Shown here: positions 54,074 to 63,114 of the stretch, piece after piece
How positions within the stretch are numbered: position 1 is the stretch's first letter
Layout: each line of letters begins with the position of its first letter
NCBI GenBank assembly: GCA_019358975.1
Contig: JAHHIL010000005.1
Location: 124,001 to 188,000, forward strand
Direction of reading: 5' to 3'
DNA from: Trichocoleus desertorum ATA4-8-CV12
Lineage (GTDB): Bacteria > Cyanobacteriota > Cyanobacteriia > FACHB-46
Length of the DNA: 64,000 nucleotides
Program-made: the position numbers and the translations under genes
The notes under the pieces: generated by a model
Told to the model about the DNA's origin: nothing
Databases searched by the model: none
The model's input: only the letters and a program-made list of their open reading frames with translations

Positions 54074-55927
54074 ATGTGCTCAGACTTGATAGCTCCATTA
54101 GAAAAAAGTATCTGGGGATACATGAATTTAAATCAGTTTATCAAGGAAATTGAGCTGTTAAGACAATCCAGTAGCAATCTGACTAAAACGAACGCCCCAG
54201 AACACTTAGATTCTTTATTGACCTATGAACAACTCATTACTGCTCTAGAAGAATTGCAAGTTGCTGAAGAGGAACTGCGGCAGCAAAATGAAGAGTTGCA
54301 ACTGACACACCGTTTAATTAACGAAGAACGCCGACGGTATCAAGAGCTATTTGAATTTGCTCCAGATGGGTATATTGTCACGGATGCCTATGGCCAAATT
54401 CAAGAAGTTAATCAAGCTGCGATCGCGCTGCTCAATTTGCCTAAAGCATTTCTCATCGGTAAGCCTCTGGTTATCTTTGTAGACGATCCAGAGCGAAAAA
54501 CTTTCCGTTTGCAGTTGCTACGGCTACATCAGGAGCATTGGTCGCAAGAGTTGGAGATTCGCCTGAAACCTCGCCAAGCACCACCCTTAGATGTGTCGGT
54601 AACAGTTGCAGTCGTTCGAGACTCGCAGGGAAAGCCCAGCACGCTACGCTGGCAACTGCGCGATAGTACGGCTCGTAAACAGGCTGAGAGGCAAGTTCAG
54701 AGTCTCAATGCCGAACTCATACAGCGATCGCTCTTTGAATCCACCTTGAGACAAATTCGGGACAAAGTGCGGGAGAGCTTAGATGAAGGGCAGATTTTGC
54801 AAACCGTGGTGCGGGAGTTGGCCTTGGGGCTGAAATTGCTCTCCTGTGATACCGCTGTGTATGACTTACAAACGGATACTTCTACCATTCGTTATCAATA
54901 CACGGTTCCTGGAGCCTCAGTACCCTCAGCCTCAGGTCAAGTGGTACCGATGGCAAAGTTTCCGGAGGGATACACCCAACTGCGACAGGCTCAAACCTTT
55001 CAGTTTTGTGAAGTCACGACTGATCCCACTCGTAGCCAAGTCACGATTCTAGCTTGTCCCATTGCCGACCATGAGGGAGTCATTGGCGATCTTTGGTGTT
55101 TTAGCGAGAGCGAACGAGCATTGCAGGAAGCTGAGATTTACTTAGTACAGCAGGTCGCTAACCAATGTGCTATTGCTATTCGTCAGGCGCGGCTCTACCA
55201 AACGGCTCAAGCTCAGGTTGAGGAACTGGCGAAACTCAATCTGCTCAAGGATGATTTCTTGAGTACGGTTTCTCACGAACTCCGCACTCCTTTAACAAAT
55301 ATCAAGATGGCGTCTCAACTGCTCCAAATTGCCACTACCCCTGAACAACGGGGAAAATATCTGAAAATCTTGCAGGGAGAATGCGATCGCGAAGTGACTC
55401 TAATTAATGATCTACTAGACTTACAGCGTCTAGAGAGCAACCTCTATAGCAACTTTGTACCGGAAGCGATCGATCTCCCTATCTGGCTTCCTAACCTGAT
55501 AACCCCCCTTCAACTGAAGGCTAAAGCGCACCAACAAAGCCTTCAGTTAGATCTCTCCGCGTCATTGCCAGTTCTTGTGATTGACCAAGGTAGCTTAGAG
55601 CGGTTGCTAGTAGAACTGCTGCACAACGCCTATAAGTACACAGTGGCAGGGGGAGAGATTATTCTGCAAGTTCGAGCAACTAATGCCACAACTACCTTCA
55701 CGGTGCGCAATCAAGCAGAAATTCCTGCTGAGCAACTCCCTCAAATTTTTGAAAAGTTTTACCGCATTCCTCACGCTGACCCTTGGAAGCAGGGAGGAAC
55801 AGGATTAGGCTTATCTCTGGTTAAGCGTTTAGTAGAGCAGCTCCAAGGAAGGCTGGAGGTGGAGAGTGGGGATGGCTGGACGACCTTTACGGTGCAACTG
55901 CCCAATCACCCCAAGGGGAATCGTTAA
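54074..55927 (+). CDS. PAS-GAF sensor histidine kinase
   Basis: 617 residues. A coiled coil at 45-90 is followed by a PAS domain (about 90-205, YQELFEFAPDGYIVTDAYGQI), a short coil, a GAF domain (about 215-375), then HisKA with His401 in [11 protein letters not shown] and HATPase with HNAYKYTVAGG and GGTGLGLSLVKRLVEQLQG. There is no membrane span. An AGGAG sits six bases before the chosen ATG; a second ATG 16 codons later is possible. It starts 110 bases after the NRPS cluster on the same strand, so co-transcription is possible but not shown. It is a close paralogue of the kinase at 59861, sharing the GAF end LVQQVANQCAIAIRQARL. Its four-base 3' overlap is with convergent DUF4383. Confidence 0.9.
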   Translation: MCSDLIAPLEKSIWGYMNLNQFIKEIELLRQSSSNLTKTNAPEHLDSLLTYEQLITALEELQVAEEELRQQNEELQLTHRLINEERRRYQELFEFAPDGYIVTDAYGQIQEVNQAAIALLNLPKAFLIGKPLVIFVDDPERKTFRLQLLRLHQEHWSQELEIRLKPRQAPPLDVSVTVAVVRDSQGKPSTLRWQLRDSTARKQAERQVQSLNAELIQRSLFESTLRQIRDKVRESLDEGQILQTVVRELALGLKLLSCDTAVYDLQTDTSTIRYQYTVPGASVPSASGQVVPMAKFPEGYTQLRQAQTFQFCEVTTDPTRSQVTILACPIADHEGVIGDLWCFSESERALQEAEIYLVQQVANQCAIAIRQARLYQTAQAQVEELAKLNLLKDDFLSTVSHELRTPLTNIKMASQLLQIATTPEQRGKYLKILQGECDREVTLINDLLDLQRLESNLYSNFVPEAIDLPIWLPNLITPLQLKAKAHQQSLQLDLSASLPVLVIDQGSLERLLVELLHNAYKYTVAGGEIILQVRATNATTTFTVRNQAEIPAEQLPQIFEKFYRIPHADPWKQGGTGLGLSLVKRLVEQLQGRLEVESGDGWTTFTVQLPNHPKGNR

Positions 55928-56397
55928 TCGCTGCTCATACTTCTCTCAGATAGTTTTTTCTCGGTGAGTTCTGCTAAATCGGGTGTGGCGATGAAGCCAA
56001 AGTAGGTTGCGATCGCAGCGGTAGATGCATGCAGCCAAACGTCATTACCAAAGATGGGAATAAAGCCCAAAGTGGATTGAGTGGCGGGAAATAGCCCTAG
56101 GATAGTTAGCAGTCCGTAGAAGAGGGCTAATGCTCCACTATAGAGTCGGGAGCTGCCTAAGGAGATAGAAGCCAGAATTCCTAGAAATCCTACACTCAGG
56201 TGAACAATGTTGTGTAGGGTATTGATGGGGAACAAACCCAGTAGATACCCATATCCGGTTGTAAAACCGAGATTTGCTGCATCAGCGGATACTGTAGGGT
56301 CTTTCACTAAGGCTGGGATAAATCCCATAATACCGATTAGCAGAAAGATGATGCCTATAGCTAAGGCGAAATACTGTCCTGGTTTCTTATTCTTCAC
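55924..56397 (-). CDS. DUF4383-family membrane protein
   Basis: 157 residues with four hydrophobic helices (about 8-30, 60-80, 85-105 and 115-140). The family pattern NTLHNIVHLSVGFLGI is clear in the middle. DUF4383 proteins are small integral membrane proteins of unknown function that occur in cyanobacteria and actinobacteria. Its stop overlaps the last four bases of the convergent kinase gene. A MITE-like palindrome lies upstream. Confidence 0.85.
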   Translation of the reverse strand: MKNKKPGQYFALAIGIIFLLIGIMGFIPALVKDPTVSADAANLGFTTGYGYLLGLFPINTLHNIVHLSVGFLGILASISLGSSRLYSGALALFYGLLTILGLFPATQSTLGFIPIFGNDVWLHASTAAIATYFGFIATPDLAELTEKKLSERSMSSD

Positions 56398-56703
56398 TGT
56401 TGAGCTTCCTGTTGTCTAAACTTGTCTAGATGTCTAGAACTGTTCCAAAGAGATGCAAAAGTCGCAAAGTCTTTGGTTAAGTTTAATTGCCAAATTCCTA
56501 TTGATCCTCTTCTTAAGGCTTGTTCGAATGTATCAAGGCACTGTGTTAAACAATACGCCTTGGATATTTCAAATAGCAATCCTAAATGGATTGGAAACAG
56601 GGGGTGGGGGCTTCGCCCCTACGCAAGGGTTTTACCCCTGCACCCCATTGAAGAACCAAAAAGGATTGCTATAGATAAAGGATATACAGGAGGATGCTGA
56701 TTC
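56398..56703. other. Non-coding gap holding a MITE-like element
   Basis: 306 bases between DUF4383 (divergent) and the 3' end of the S41 peptidase gene. The left part (56398-56570) shows AT-rich unannotated DNA with no convincing ORF. The right part is almost wholly the palindromic element at 56573-56672. Confidence 0.5.
56573..56672. mobile_element. MITE-like palindromic element
   Basis: ATAGCAATCCT (56573-56583) and AGGATTGCTAT (56662-56672) are perfect 11-base terminal inverted repeats. Between them are GC-rich inner hairpins (GGGGGCTTCGCCCC and GGGGTAAAACCC-like on the opposite strand). It has no coding capacity. It is about 100 bases long, as expected for a non-autonomous element or a REP-like repeat. 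Confidence 0.6.
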
Positions 56704-58023
56704 TTAACCCTGACCATCAGTGACGATGAGCTTTCGCAGCAAAACTTCGATCGCCTTCTGTTTCTGAGGGTCTGCGCCTTGAGCATAAGCTAACTGAAAC
56801 GGCACCTCTATGTCTGGCTGCACACCTTTTCCTTCTAGCCGCTCTCCATTGATCAAAACATCTACCACTGCTAAGTAGAGCAGGCTGCCATCTTGCATTA
56901 AAAAAGCGCGACCTCCCACCACCGCTCCTGGGGTTTTGCTACCAATTACAGGTCCAATATTGTACTGCTGGAAGCCATAGGCCAAAATCTCTTTGCCACT
57001 CCTAGATCCTTGGTTTACCAACATGACCACTGGTTTATGCCAGCGATAATCTAGGTCTGTTTTAGTGCCATTCCGCTCGATCTGAGTCAGCGTTGGAGAC
57101 TTACCAGTAAAGAAGTTGAGATATTCGGGGATAGCTCCACCCCAACCACCTCGCAGATCTAAGATCAAGGCATCTGCGGTTCTTAAATTGCCATAAATCA
57201 GCGATCGCTCTAGTTGCTCTTGGTAGCGATCGCCCGCATAAGACCAAATATGCACATAGCCGATCCGCTTACCACCTTCCTCAATTACCTCGGTACTTGC
57301 TTGCATCGCCTCTAGAAAGAGCTGCGTAGGATCGAGTTGCTTGGGAGTGACGGCGATCGTTTGGATGCTGGCTGAGTCTGGGGTGCGCTGAATCGAGATT
57401 TTAACTGCCTGACCTACCTTCCCCACAAAAGATTGAATCGGTTGATATGGCTTGTCTTCAGTACTCAGTAAGCGATCGCCCACTCGCAGTCCTGCTTTCT
57501 CGGCTGGGCTACCATTTAAGATGGCGCTGATAAAAGTTTGGCCGTTTATCTCTTGGGTGAAGATACCAATTCCAGGGTATTCCACCTTGCCGTCTGGAAA
57601 AAACTTTCTCAGTTGCCGCCACAAAGCATCAGATTTAAAGATGCCTAAGAGTTGGTAGTAGGCTGGCTCTGAGTTGGTATAGAAGCGAGTGTGGGAAGTT
57701 TGCAACTCAGACAGCATCTGATTAATAATGTCAGCGGCTGCCTCCATAGAGTGGGCTTGGGCTATTAAGGGTCTGTACTTGCTGCGAGTCGCTTTCCAGT
57801 CTATGCCATTAAACTTTGGATCAAAAAAGTGCTCATTTACGGTTTGCCAAGCTTGCTCAAATACAACGCTTTTGGGCTCTGCCAGTTTCGAAACGGCTGG
57901 CAAGACAAGTAAGGAGATTAAAAGCAACCCTGCTAGACTAGCAACGAGCAAAACCAACCAGCGGTTTAAGTTTTTGAGCGATTTTTTAGTGAAGCTAAAC
58001 ATTGGGAAAAAGAACTTCCACAA
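56704..58023 (-). CDS. S41-family peptidase, membrane-anchored, PDZ-containing
   Basis: 439 residues. A membrane helix (about 22-48) is followed by a periplasmic or luminal part. It has an N-terminal helical region with LQTSHTRFY (His near 118), a PDZ domain (about 150-230, AGLRVGDRLL), and the S41 core with LDLRGGWGGA and NQGSRSGKEILAYG. The nucleophile Ser is in place, but the Lys of CtpA enzymes, normally in TFGKG, is replaced (SKTPGAV). With the SHT histidine conserved, this fits the S41B (tricorn-core-like) subfamily with Ser and His catalysis rather than CtpA. It is a single gene divergent from the receiver gene. The substrate is unknown. Confidence 0.82.
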   Translation of the reverse strand: MWKFFFPMFSFTKKSLKNLNRWLVLLVASLAGLLLISLLVLPAVSKLAEPKSVVFEQAWQTVNEHFFDPKFNGIDWKATRSKYRPLIAQAHSMEAAADIINQMLSELQTSHTRFYTNSEPAYYQLLGIFKSDALWRQLRKFFPDGKVEYPGIGIFTQEINGQTFISAILNGSPAEKAGLRVGDRLLSTEDKPYQPIQSFVGKVGQAVKISIQRTPDSASIQTIAVTPKQLDPTQLFLEAMQASTEVIEEGGKRIGYVHIWSYAGDRYQEQLERSLIYGNLRTADALILDLRGGWGGAIPEYLNFFTGKSPTLTQIERNGTKTDLDYRWHKPVVMLVNQGSRSGKEILAYGFQQYNIGPVIGSKTPGAVVGGRAFLMQDGSLLYLAVVDVLINGERLEGKGVQPDIEVPFQLAYAQGADPQKQKAIEVLLRKLIVTDGQG

Positions 58024-58156
58024 ATATGTTGTATTTAAGCTTTGTCGAATTCGTTAATATTGCTTGCCTCAAGCGAGCGCGGCTCAAATTAGTTGGAAAC
58101 GCTTTCCTTTAAAGATAGTAGAGAATACATACTAACCCCGCTTTTGGATCGAATTT

Positions 58157-58525
58157 ATGGGCAAGCGAATTCTTCTGGTAGAAGATAACGAAATCCATCG
58201 TCTGTTCACGCAAGACTTTTTGGAGTCGCGAGGCTATCAAGTCTTGAGTCTCTGTGATGGCATCAATTTTTTGGAGACGGTTACAGAATTTCAGCCTGAC
58301 TTACTGCTCCTAGATCTCAAACTGCCTCAAGTCGATGGCTTCACCTTGCTACAAGAACTTCAGCGATCGCAATGGCATGCTCTACCTGTGGTGGTGGTGA
58401 CCGCCTACGCCTTTCATCGGGAGAAACAGAGAGCTTTAAGTATGGGAGTGCGATCCTACTTAACTAAGCCGATTCGGCTGGAAGCAATGGCTCAAGCGAT
58501 CGAGGCGGAACTGAGCCTTAACTAA
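58157..58525 (+). CDS. Stand-alone response regulator receiver domain
   Basis: 122 residues, a single receiver domain (CheY-like). Asp10 and Asn11 form the acidic pocket, Asp53 (LLLDLKLPQVDG) is the phosphorylation site, Thr82 and Lys104 (LTKPIR) complete the switch. There is no output domain, so it signals by protein contact or relays phosphate. It stands between the S41 peptidase (divergent) and galU. It could serve either of the two nearby paralogous kinases at 54074 and 59861, but this is inference. Confidence 0.93.
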   Translation: MGKRILLVEDNEIHRLFTQDFLESRGYQVLSLCDGINFLETVTEFQPDLLLLDLKLPQVDGFTLLQELQRSQWHALPVVVVTAYAFHREKQRALSMGVRSYLTKPIRLEAMAQAIEAELSLN

Positions 58526-58937
58526 CTGTACTAAGGTTGCTCTTCGCCATTGAACCACATCCTTTTCGCAGAGGTGGGACTTCTGCCTCTCCACTTCTCA
58601 ATCTAGTCGAATATGAACTATCTATAGGTATAAAATGAAGCCTATCTAAAGGTGGGAATAGGAATATTCTCTGAACGTCACTTTAGATACAAGACAAGCA
58701 GCTTTAAAGAGGATAAGTTTTAGACATGTTTATATTCCTCAACGAGAGTCTTTAACTGCGTGTTAAAGGCTCTTTTACTGTTCTACTCTAACTATTTGCA
58801 AACCCTTGTAAAGGGGAAGTTCTCAAAGGAAGGCCCAAAGGAATGCCCAGTTAGGTAAGACTGAGCTTGGTGATGGAGATTGTAGAAGTGGCCGATCTCA
58901 TATCACTATCTTTTTTATAGGTAAAATATCTGAGGCT
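58526..58937. other. Non-coding region between receiver gene and galU, possible small RNA
   Basis: 412 bases without a supported ORF. It contains TATAAA at 58629-58634 (a -10-like box with no good -35) and a strong rho-independent terminator at 58746-58776. Together they could define an RNA of about 140 bases. AT-rich DNA continues to the galU start. Confidence 0.4.
58746..58776 (+). terminator. Rho-independent terminator
   Basis: GAGTCTTTAAC and GTTAAAGGCTC pair over 11 bases with one G-T wobble around a 5-base loop, followed by TTTT. It is 220 bases past the receiver gene stop, so it may end that transcript or a small RNA. Confidence 0.75.
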
Positions 58938-59843
58938 ATGATGTTGTCTCCAGGCTCTGTCAAATCTTCTGTTCGTAAGGCTGTGATTCCTGCTGCTGGC
59001 TTTGGTACACGCCTCTTTCCGGCGACTAAAGCAGTCAAAAAGGAAATGTTTCCGATCATTGATTCTGAGGGACGCGCCAAGCCTGTGATTCTGGCGATCG
59101 CGGAAGAAGCTCTCAGTGCTGGAATTGAGTCGGTGGGGATTGTGGTGCAACCCAGCGATCGCGACCTATTTGAAAACTTCTTCAAAACATTACCGGAAGG
59201 AGATTATCTTCAAAAGCTAGCGGCTAAGCAGGGAGACTATCTGGAGTATCTCCGGGAGGTCGGGGAGCGAGTTACCATTTTGACCCAGGATACCCAGGAA
59301 GGCTTTGGTCATGCCGTCTTCTGTGCCAAAGACTGGGTAGGAGATGAACCTTTTCTGTTGCTCCTAGGCGATCATGTTTACAAATCTGACCAAGAAATTT
59401 CTTGTGCAGCTCAGATGTTAGAGGTGTTCGAGCGCTGTGGCAAAAGCGTTGTTAGCTTGGAGGTAACTCCAGCCGCTGAGATTAGTCATAGAGGCTGTGT
59501 GACAGGCACCTGGCAGGAACCAAATGTGCTGTTAGATGTGACTCGACTCGTAGAAAAGCCAGAAGTGGAGTATGCCATTCAACACTTACATATATCGGGT
59601 ATGCCTCCTGATCAACTCTTGTCGATCTTTGGGATGTATGTGCTCTCACCCCAAATTTTTGACTGTTTGGCAGAGCAAATTCGACGCAATCTCCGCGATC
59701 GCAATGAGTTTCAGCTCACTTCTGGTTTAGAGCAGTTACGGCAAGAGTTAGGGATGATGGGATATCTGGTCGAAGGGCGATCGTTTGACACAGGCTTACC
59801 CGATGCCTATCGCCAAGCTTTGATTGAGTTTCGGCAAGCCTAA
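58938..59843 (+). CDS. galU: UTP--glucose-1-phosphate uridylyltransferase (GalU type)
   Basis: 301 residues. Nucleotidyltransferase signature AGFGTRLFPATKAVKKEMFP (19-38) with the UTP-binding loop, the EEALSAGIESVGIVVQP stretch, a DTQEGFGHAVFCA substrate loop and LLLGDHVYK for the sugar-phosphate Asp. A VEKPEVEYA motif is present. It makes UDP-glucose, the substrate of the UDP-glucose dehydrogenase at 14615. Some cyanobacteria use another pyrophosphorylase family (CugP), so the exact role of this GalU-type gene is inferred. It sits between the receiver gene and the hybrid kinase, convergent with the kinase. Confidence 0.85.
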   Translation: MMLSPGSVKSSVRKAVIPAAGFGTRLFPATKAVKKEMFPIIDSEGRAKPVILAIAEEALSAGIESVGIVVQPSDRDLFENFFKTLPEGDYLQKLAAKQGDYLEYLREVGERVTILTQDTQEGFGHAVFCAKDWVGDEPFLLLLGDHVYKSDQEISCAAQMLEVFERCGKSVVSLEVTPAAEISHRGCVTGTWQEPNVLLDVTRLVEKPEVEYAIQHLHISGMPPDQLLSIFGMYVLSPQIFDCLAEQIRRNLRDRNEFQLTSGLEQLRQELGMMGYLVEGRSFDTGLPDAYRQALIEFRQA

Positions 59844-59860
59844 TTCCTTAGCCTGGATGC

Positions 59861-61909
59861 CTAATGGGTTGGCAAAGGAAATTCAATGCTGAAGGTGGTT
59901 TGCGTGGCTGCACTCGCGACATGGATGGTGGCTCCCAAGCGCTCGATCCGTTTTTTCACTAAGGCTAATCCTAAGCCAGTCCCACTATACTTCCACGGAT
60001 CATTGTTAGGGATGCGGTAGAACTTATCAAAAATGCGATCGCACTCTTCCGCTGGGATCTCGACTCCGGAATTAGTCACATGTAACTGGATTCGATCGAG
60101 AGTGGCATCGGCTGAGATCTTAATTTGCTCCCCCGCAGGAGTGTACTTACAAGCATTGCCGAGCAACTCAGACAAGACTCGCTCTAAATCAATCAGGTCA
60201 GTTGTGAGAGCAGGGAGATCTCCCGGAATCTCTACTTGCAAATCCTGATCGTGGCTGCGAGCCCGCTCTATAAAAGATTCTGCTACATGGGGCACCCAAC
60301 TCGTGAGTTCAATTTTAGTTAATAGGAGAGGTTCCGCTTCCGTATCGAGGCGAGATAGATCGAGCAGGTCGTTAATTAAACTAATTTCTTGTTCGCATTC
60401 ACTTTGCAAAACGGAGAAGTAACGCTCCAAATCTTCTGCTTCTACTTTTGGTATCTCTACTTGTGCCAAAGTCATCTTCAGCAGCTGAATTGCCATTTTG
60501 ATGTTGGAGATGGGGGTGCGCAACTCGTGAGAGATTGTACTTAAGAAATCATCTTTGAGACGATTGAGTTTCTCTAGAACTGTCACTTGAGCTTGAGCAG
60601 CTTGGAACAGACGAGCCTGACGAATCGCGATCGCGCACTGGTTAGCTACCTGCTGCACGAGATGCACTTCTAAATCTCTAAAGACATAATCTTTGTCGTT
60701 AATTAAACGTAGATCACCCAACACACCTTGGTCATCCATGATCGCGCAAGCCAACATAGCTACTTTGCCTTGAATAGGGTGGGGAGCTATGTTACAGAGC
60801 TGGAGCGACTGTCCTTGTTGGAGTTGCTGGTATTCAAAGGAGTGAGCCATCTCTAAGACATGACCCTGTTCGGAAAACATCGATCCGGTGTACTCATAAG
60901 CGATCGTGGCAGTTTGTTGTGCTAAGTCGTACAAAGCGGCTTGACAACGGCTGACCCCCAACACTAGAGCCAGTTCTTGCACCACACTGGTCAAGATTTG
61001 GGCTTCATCTAAACTGTCGCGCAGCTTATTGGTAATGCGCTTGAGCATGGCATTGAAGTCGAGGGCTTGTTGCAACTGAGCTGTATATTGGCGTAGCGAT
61101 CGCTCGGCTTGCTTGCGCTGGGTAATGTCATGAAAAATGCAGTGAATTGCCGTGAGTTGATTGGCCTCAAAGCGACTGCTCAATGTTCCTTCAACCGTGA
61201 CTTCTCGCCCGTCTTTGCTGAGAAAGGTGATTTCTAGCGTACGACTGGCAGGTTTGGCTTGTACCCAATAAATCGTCTCTAGCCATCGTCCCCGACTTTG
61301 AGGATGCACAATCTCAATGGCTAAGTGGTTGAGTTCGTCTTCGTTGTAGCCCAAAGTATGCTTCCAGGCTGGGTTGACGTAAAGCAACTCGCCTGTGGGA
61401 GACATGATGTGAATCAAATCATTGGCATAGTCTAAGAAGTCTTGCAGTCGTGCTTGGTTGCTACGTAATTCGGCATTGAGAACTTCTAGTTGATCAGCTT
61501 GGCGTTGAATCTCAGCCGTTTTTTGAAACAGGTCTACGAAGGCAGCCACCTTACAGAGGAGGATTTCTGGCTCAATCGGTTTGAACAAGTAATCAACTGC
61601 ACCGACAGAATAGCCTTTGTAAACCCACTGGTCGCTATTATGAAAGGCCGTCATGAAAATAATGGGCACATGACGCGAGCGATCGCGACTACGAATCAGA
61701 GTCGCTGTCTCCAACCCATCCATTCCTGGCATTTGGACATCGAGCAAAATGACAGCAAAATCTTGATGTAGCAGACGTTTTAAGGCTTCCTTGCCAGAAG
61801 AGGCTCGCACCAGATTCTGCCCCAAGCTTGCCAGAATTCCTTCTAGTGCCAGCAGGTTTTCCGAGTGGTCATCGACCAGAAGAATGTTAACTAGAGGCTT
61901 GTTCTGCAT
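59861..61909 (-). CDS. Receiver-PAS-GAF hybrid sensor histidine kinase
   Basis: 682 residues from the ATG at 61909. The frame is open 40 codons further to a TTG, but that stretch is built from a 12-base tandem repeat and is not family-like. Order: N-terminal receiver (5-125, Asp57 in LLDVQMPGMDG), coiled coil (130-165), PAS/PAC (about 165-280), GAF (about 300-435), HisKA with His461 in ISHELRTPISN, and HATPase with GNACKYTPAGE and GTGLGLALVKKRIERLG. It is soluble. A receiver at the N-terminus of a kinase suggests control by an upstream kinase. The GAF-HisKA part is closely similar to the kinase at 54074. Confidence 0.9.
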   Translation of the reverse strand: MQNKPLVNILLVDDHSENLLALEGILASLGQNLVRASSGKEALKRLLHQDFAVILLDVQMPGMDGLETATLIRSRDRSRHVPIIFMTAFHNSDQWVYKGYSVGAVDYLFKPIEPEILLCKVAAFVDLFQKTAEIQRQADQLEVLNAELRSNQARLQDFLDYANDLIHIMSPTGELLYVNPAWKHTLGYNEDELNHLAIEIVHPQSRGRWLETIYWVQAKPASRTLEITFLSKDGREVTVEGTLSSRFEANQLTAIHCIFHDITQRKQAERSLRQYTAQLQQALDFNAMLKRITNKLRDSLDEAQILTSVVQELALVLGVSRCQAALYDLAQQTATIAYEYTGSMFSEQGHVLEMAHSFEYQQLQQGQSLQLCNIAPHPIQGKVAMLACAIMDDQGVLGDLRLINDKDYVFRDLEVHLVQQVANQCAIAIRQARLFQAAQAQVTVLEKLNRLKDDFLSTISHELRTPISNIKMAIQLLKMTLAQVEIPKVEAEDLERYFSVLQSECEQEISLINDLLDLSRLDTEAEPLLLTKIELTSWVPHVAESFIERARSHDQDLQVEIPGDLPALTTDLIDLERVLSELLGNACKYTPAGEQIKISADATLDRIQLHVTNSGVEIPAEECDRIFDKFYRIPNNDPWKYSGTGLGLALVKKRIERLGATIHVASAATQTTFSIEFPLPTH

Positions 61910-61956
61910 GATCCTATTGCAACCCAGGGCAATAATCCAACAACCGCATAGCTCTA

Positions 61957-61992
61957 TATGGCTAACTACGTGGCTAACTATATGGCTAGCTA
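61957..61992. repeat. 12-bp tandem repeat upstream of the hybrid kinase
   Basis: Three near-identical 12-base units, TATGGCTAACTA, CGTGGCTAACTA and TATGGCTAGCTA, lie 48-83 bases before the kinase ATG. They are also in the open frame upstream of it. They may be slippage-derived or a binding-site cluster. Confidence 0.6.
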
Positions 61993-62159
61993 CAAGGAGT
62001 TTTAGAGCATCTGTAACAACTGACTCCAAACTCCAAGGCAGTTAAATTGTCGGTTCCTTAGTTTAGTGACCCTAGTCTAATGCATGGTGCTAGGAAGCCA
62101 CAGCCTCAAGGGGTAGATAAGCCCTACCCACACTAACGTCGGCTGCAACAGGTAAGGAA

Positions 62160-62804
62160 TTATTTATCGAAGGAAAACTGGAAGGGGCCGAGGCCAATGG
62201 AGGTGGATTTGGCAGCTTCTTGCACTGCTTCCTTGACGGTGGGTAAGTCAACGAAGCGAATGGGATGAGGTGAGCTGAGCCTAATTTTGCCAGAAAGTTC
62301 TACCTCTTCACCCGCAGCCAATAACAAGCGCAAGCTATAGGAATCCTCTCGGTTAAAGGGAATGAGAACCACATCAAGCGTGGGTTGAGGCTCTGCGAAG
62401 GTCAGGGGGGTGAGTTGCTTAACTTGGTGATCCCGATCGGGCGATCGCACTTCAACATGCACCATTCCATCCTCGGCATTGGGTTCATCTAAAGAAATTC
62501 CTAGCTTAAGCTCTTCAAAGTCTTGATGGCTTTGGTTCTCTAGATGAATCTGTACTACACGCAAGGTGTTATAAGGGTACTCCTTAGAGCCATCCGAAAC
62601 CCGAAGTTGAGCCCGTGAGTACGACGAATCCAGGGGATCTTGGAATCTGGGGGGCGTTTCTACTCGTTGCGCGATCGCGGGTTTCCGATTCCGATAGGCC
62701 GAAATTGCCCCGTAGATCAGTGCCCCTAGTATGCCACTACCGACCAGGGCGCTCACGATGATGAGAATAGTCAGCCAATGGAGATTAAATAGAAAATCTA
62801 ACAT
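62160..62804 (-). CDS. Membrane-anchored protein of unknown function (214 aa)
   Basis: 214 residues. An N-terminal hydrophobic helix (about 10-36, WLTILIIVSALVGSGILGALI) is followed by a basic stretch and a cytoplasmic-looking domain of about 170 residues. The domain looks beta-rich: RVVQIHLENQSHQDFEELKL, VHVEVRSPDRDHQVKQLTPL, and VELSGKIRLSSPHPIRFVDL. No catalytic motif is seen, and no family is recognised. It stands alone between the hybrid kinase and the right-edge gene, on the minus strand. Confidence 0.65.
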   Translation of the reverse strand: MLDFLFNLHWLTILIIVSALVGSGILGALIYGAISAYRNRKPAIAQRVETPPRFQDPLDSSYSRAQLRVSDGSKEYPYNTLRVVQIHLENQSHQDFEELKLGISLDEPNAEDGMVHVEVRSPDRDHQVKQLTPLTFAEPQPTLDVVLIPFNREDSYSLRLLLAAGEEVELSGKIRLSSPHPIRFVDLPTVKEAVQEAAKSTSIGLGPFQFSFDK

Positions 62805-63114
62805 CTTCTAAAATTCAGGTAACTATATCATCCACGTTCACTTTAAAGCCAGAAAAGTAAAAACCTGGGCCACTTCCATACTAATCAAGTCGTGATCCGG
62901 GAGTGATCTGGGTGTGATCGCGATCGCTCTTTAGCAAGGTATTGGAGCGGCCAGGATTTTATCGGTTTACAACATGGCTTTCATTTTGCAAGTATCGGGA
63001 TTTGTCAGTATAGGGATGCCTAAGCTTGGCAGGCTTCTGACGTAGGACTGGAGTTCCTATGAAGCTACCTTGTAAAGCTAACTACAGGCTTGTAGATGAG
63101 TTGGGGACACTTAA
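62805..63114. other. Non-coding region between two membrane-protein genes
   Basis: 310 bases with no supported ORF. A HIP1 site lies near 62921. Other words (GTGATC repeats near 62890-62925) look like short duplications. It is upstream of the 214-aa gene, so its promoter should be here. Confidence 0.4.

Noticed and set aside
58157-58525. Receiver protein as a DNA-binding response regulator
   Set aside because: The reading frame ends right after the receiver fold, with no output domain and no downstream frame that could be joined by a frameshift.
61910-62029. 40-codon extension of the hybrid kinase from a TTG
   Set aside because: It is coded largely by a 12-bp tandem repeat, and the ATG at 61909 gives the usual receiver start.
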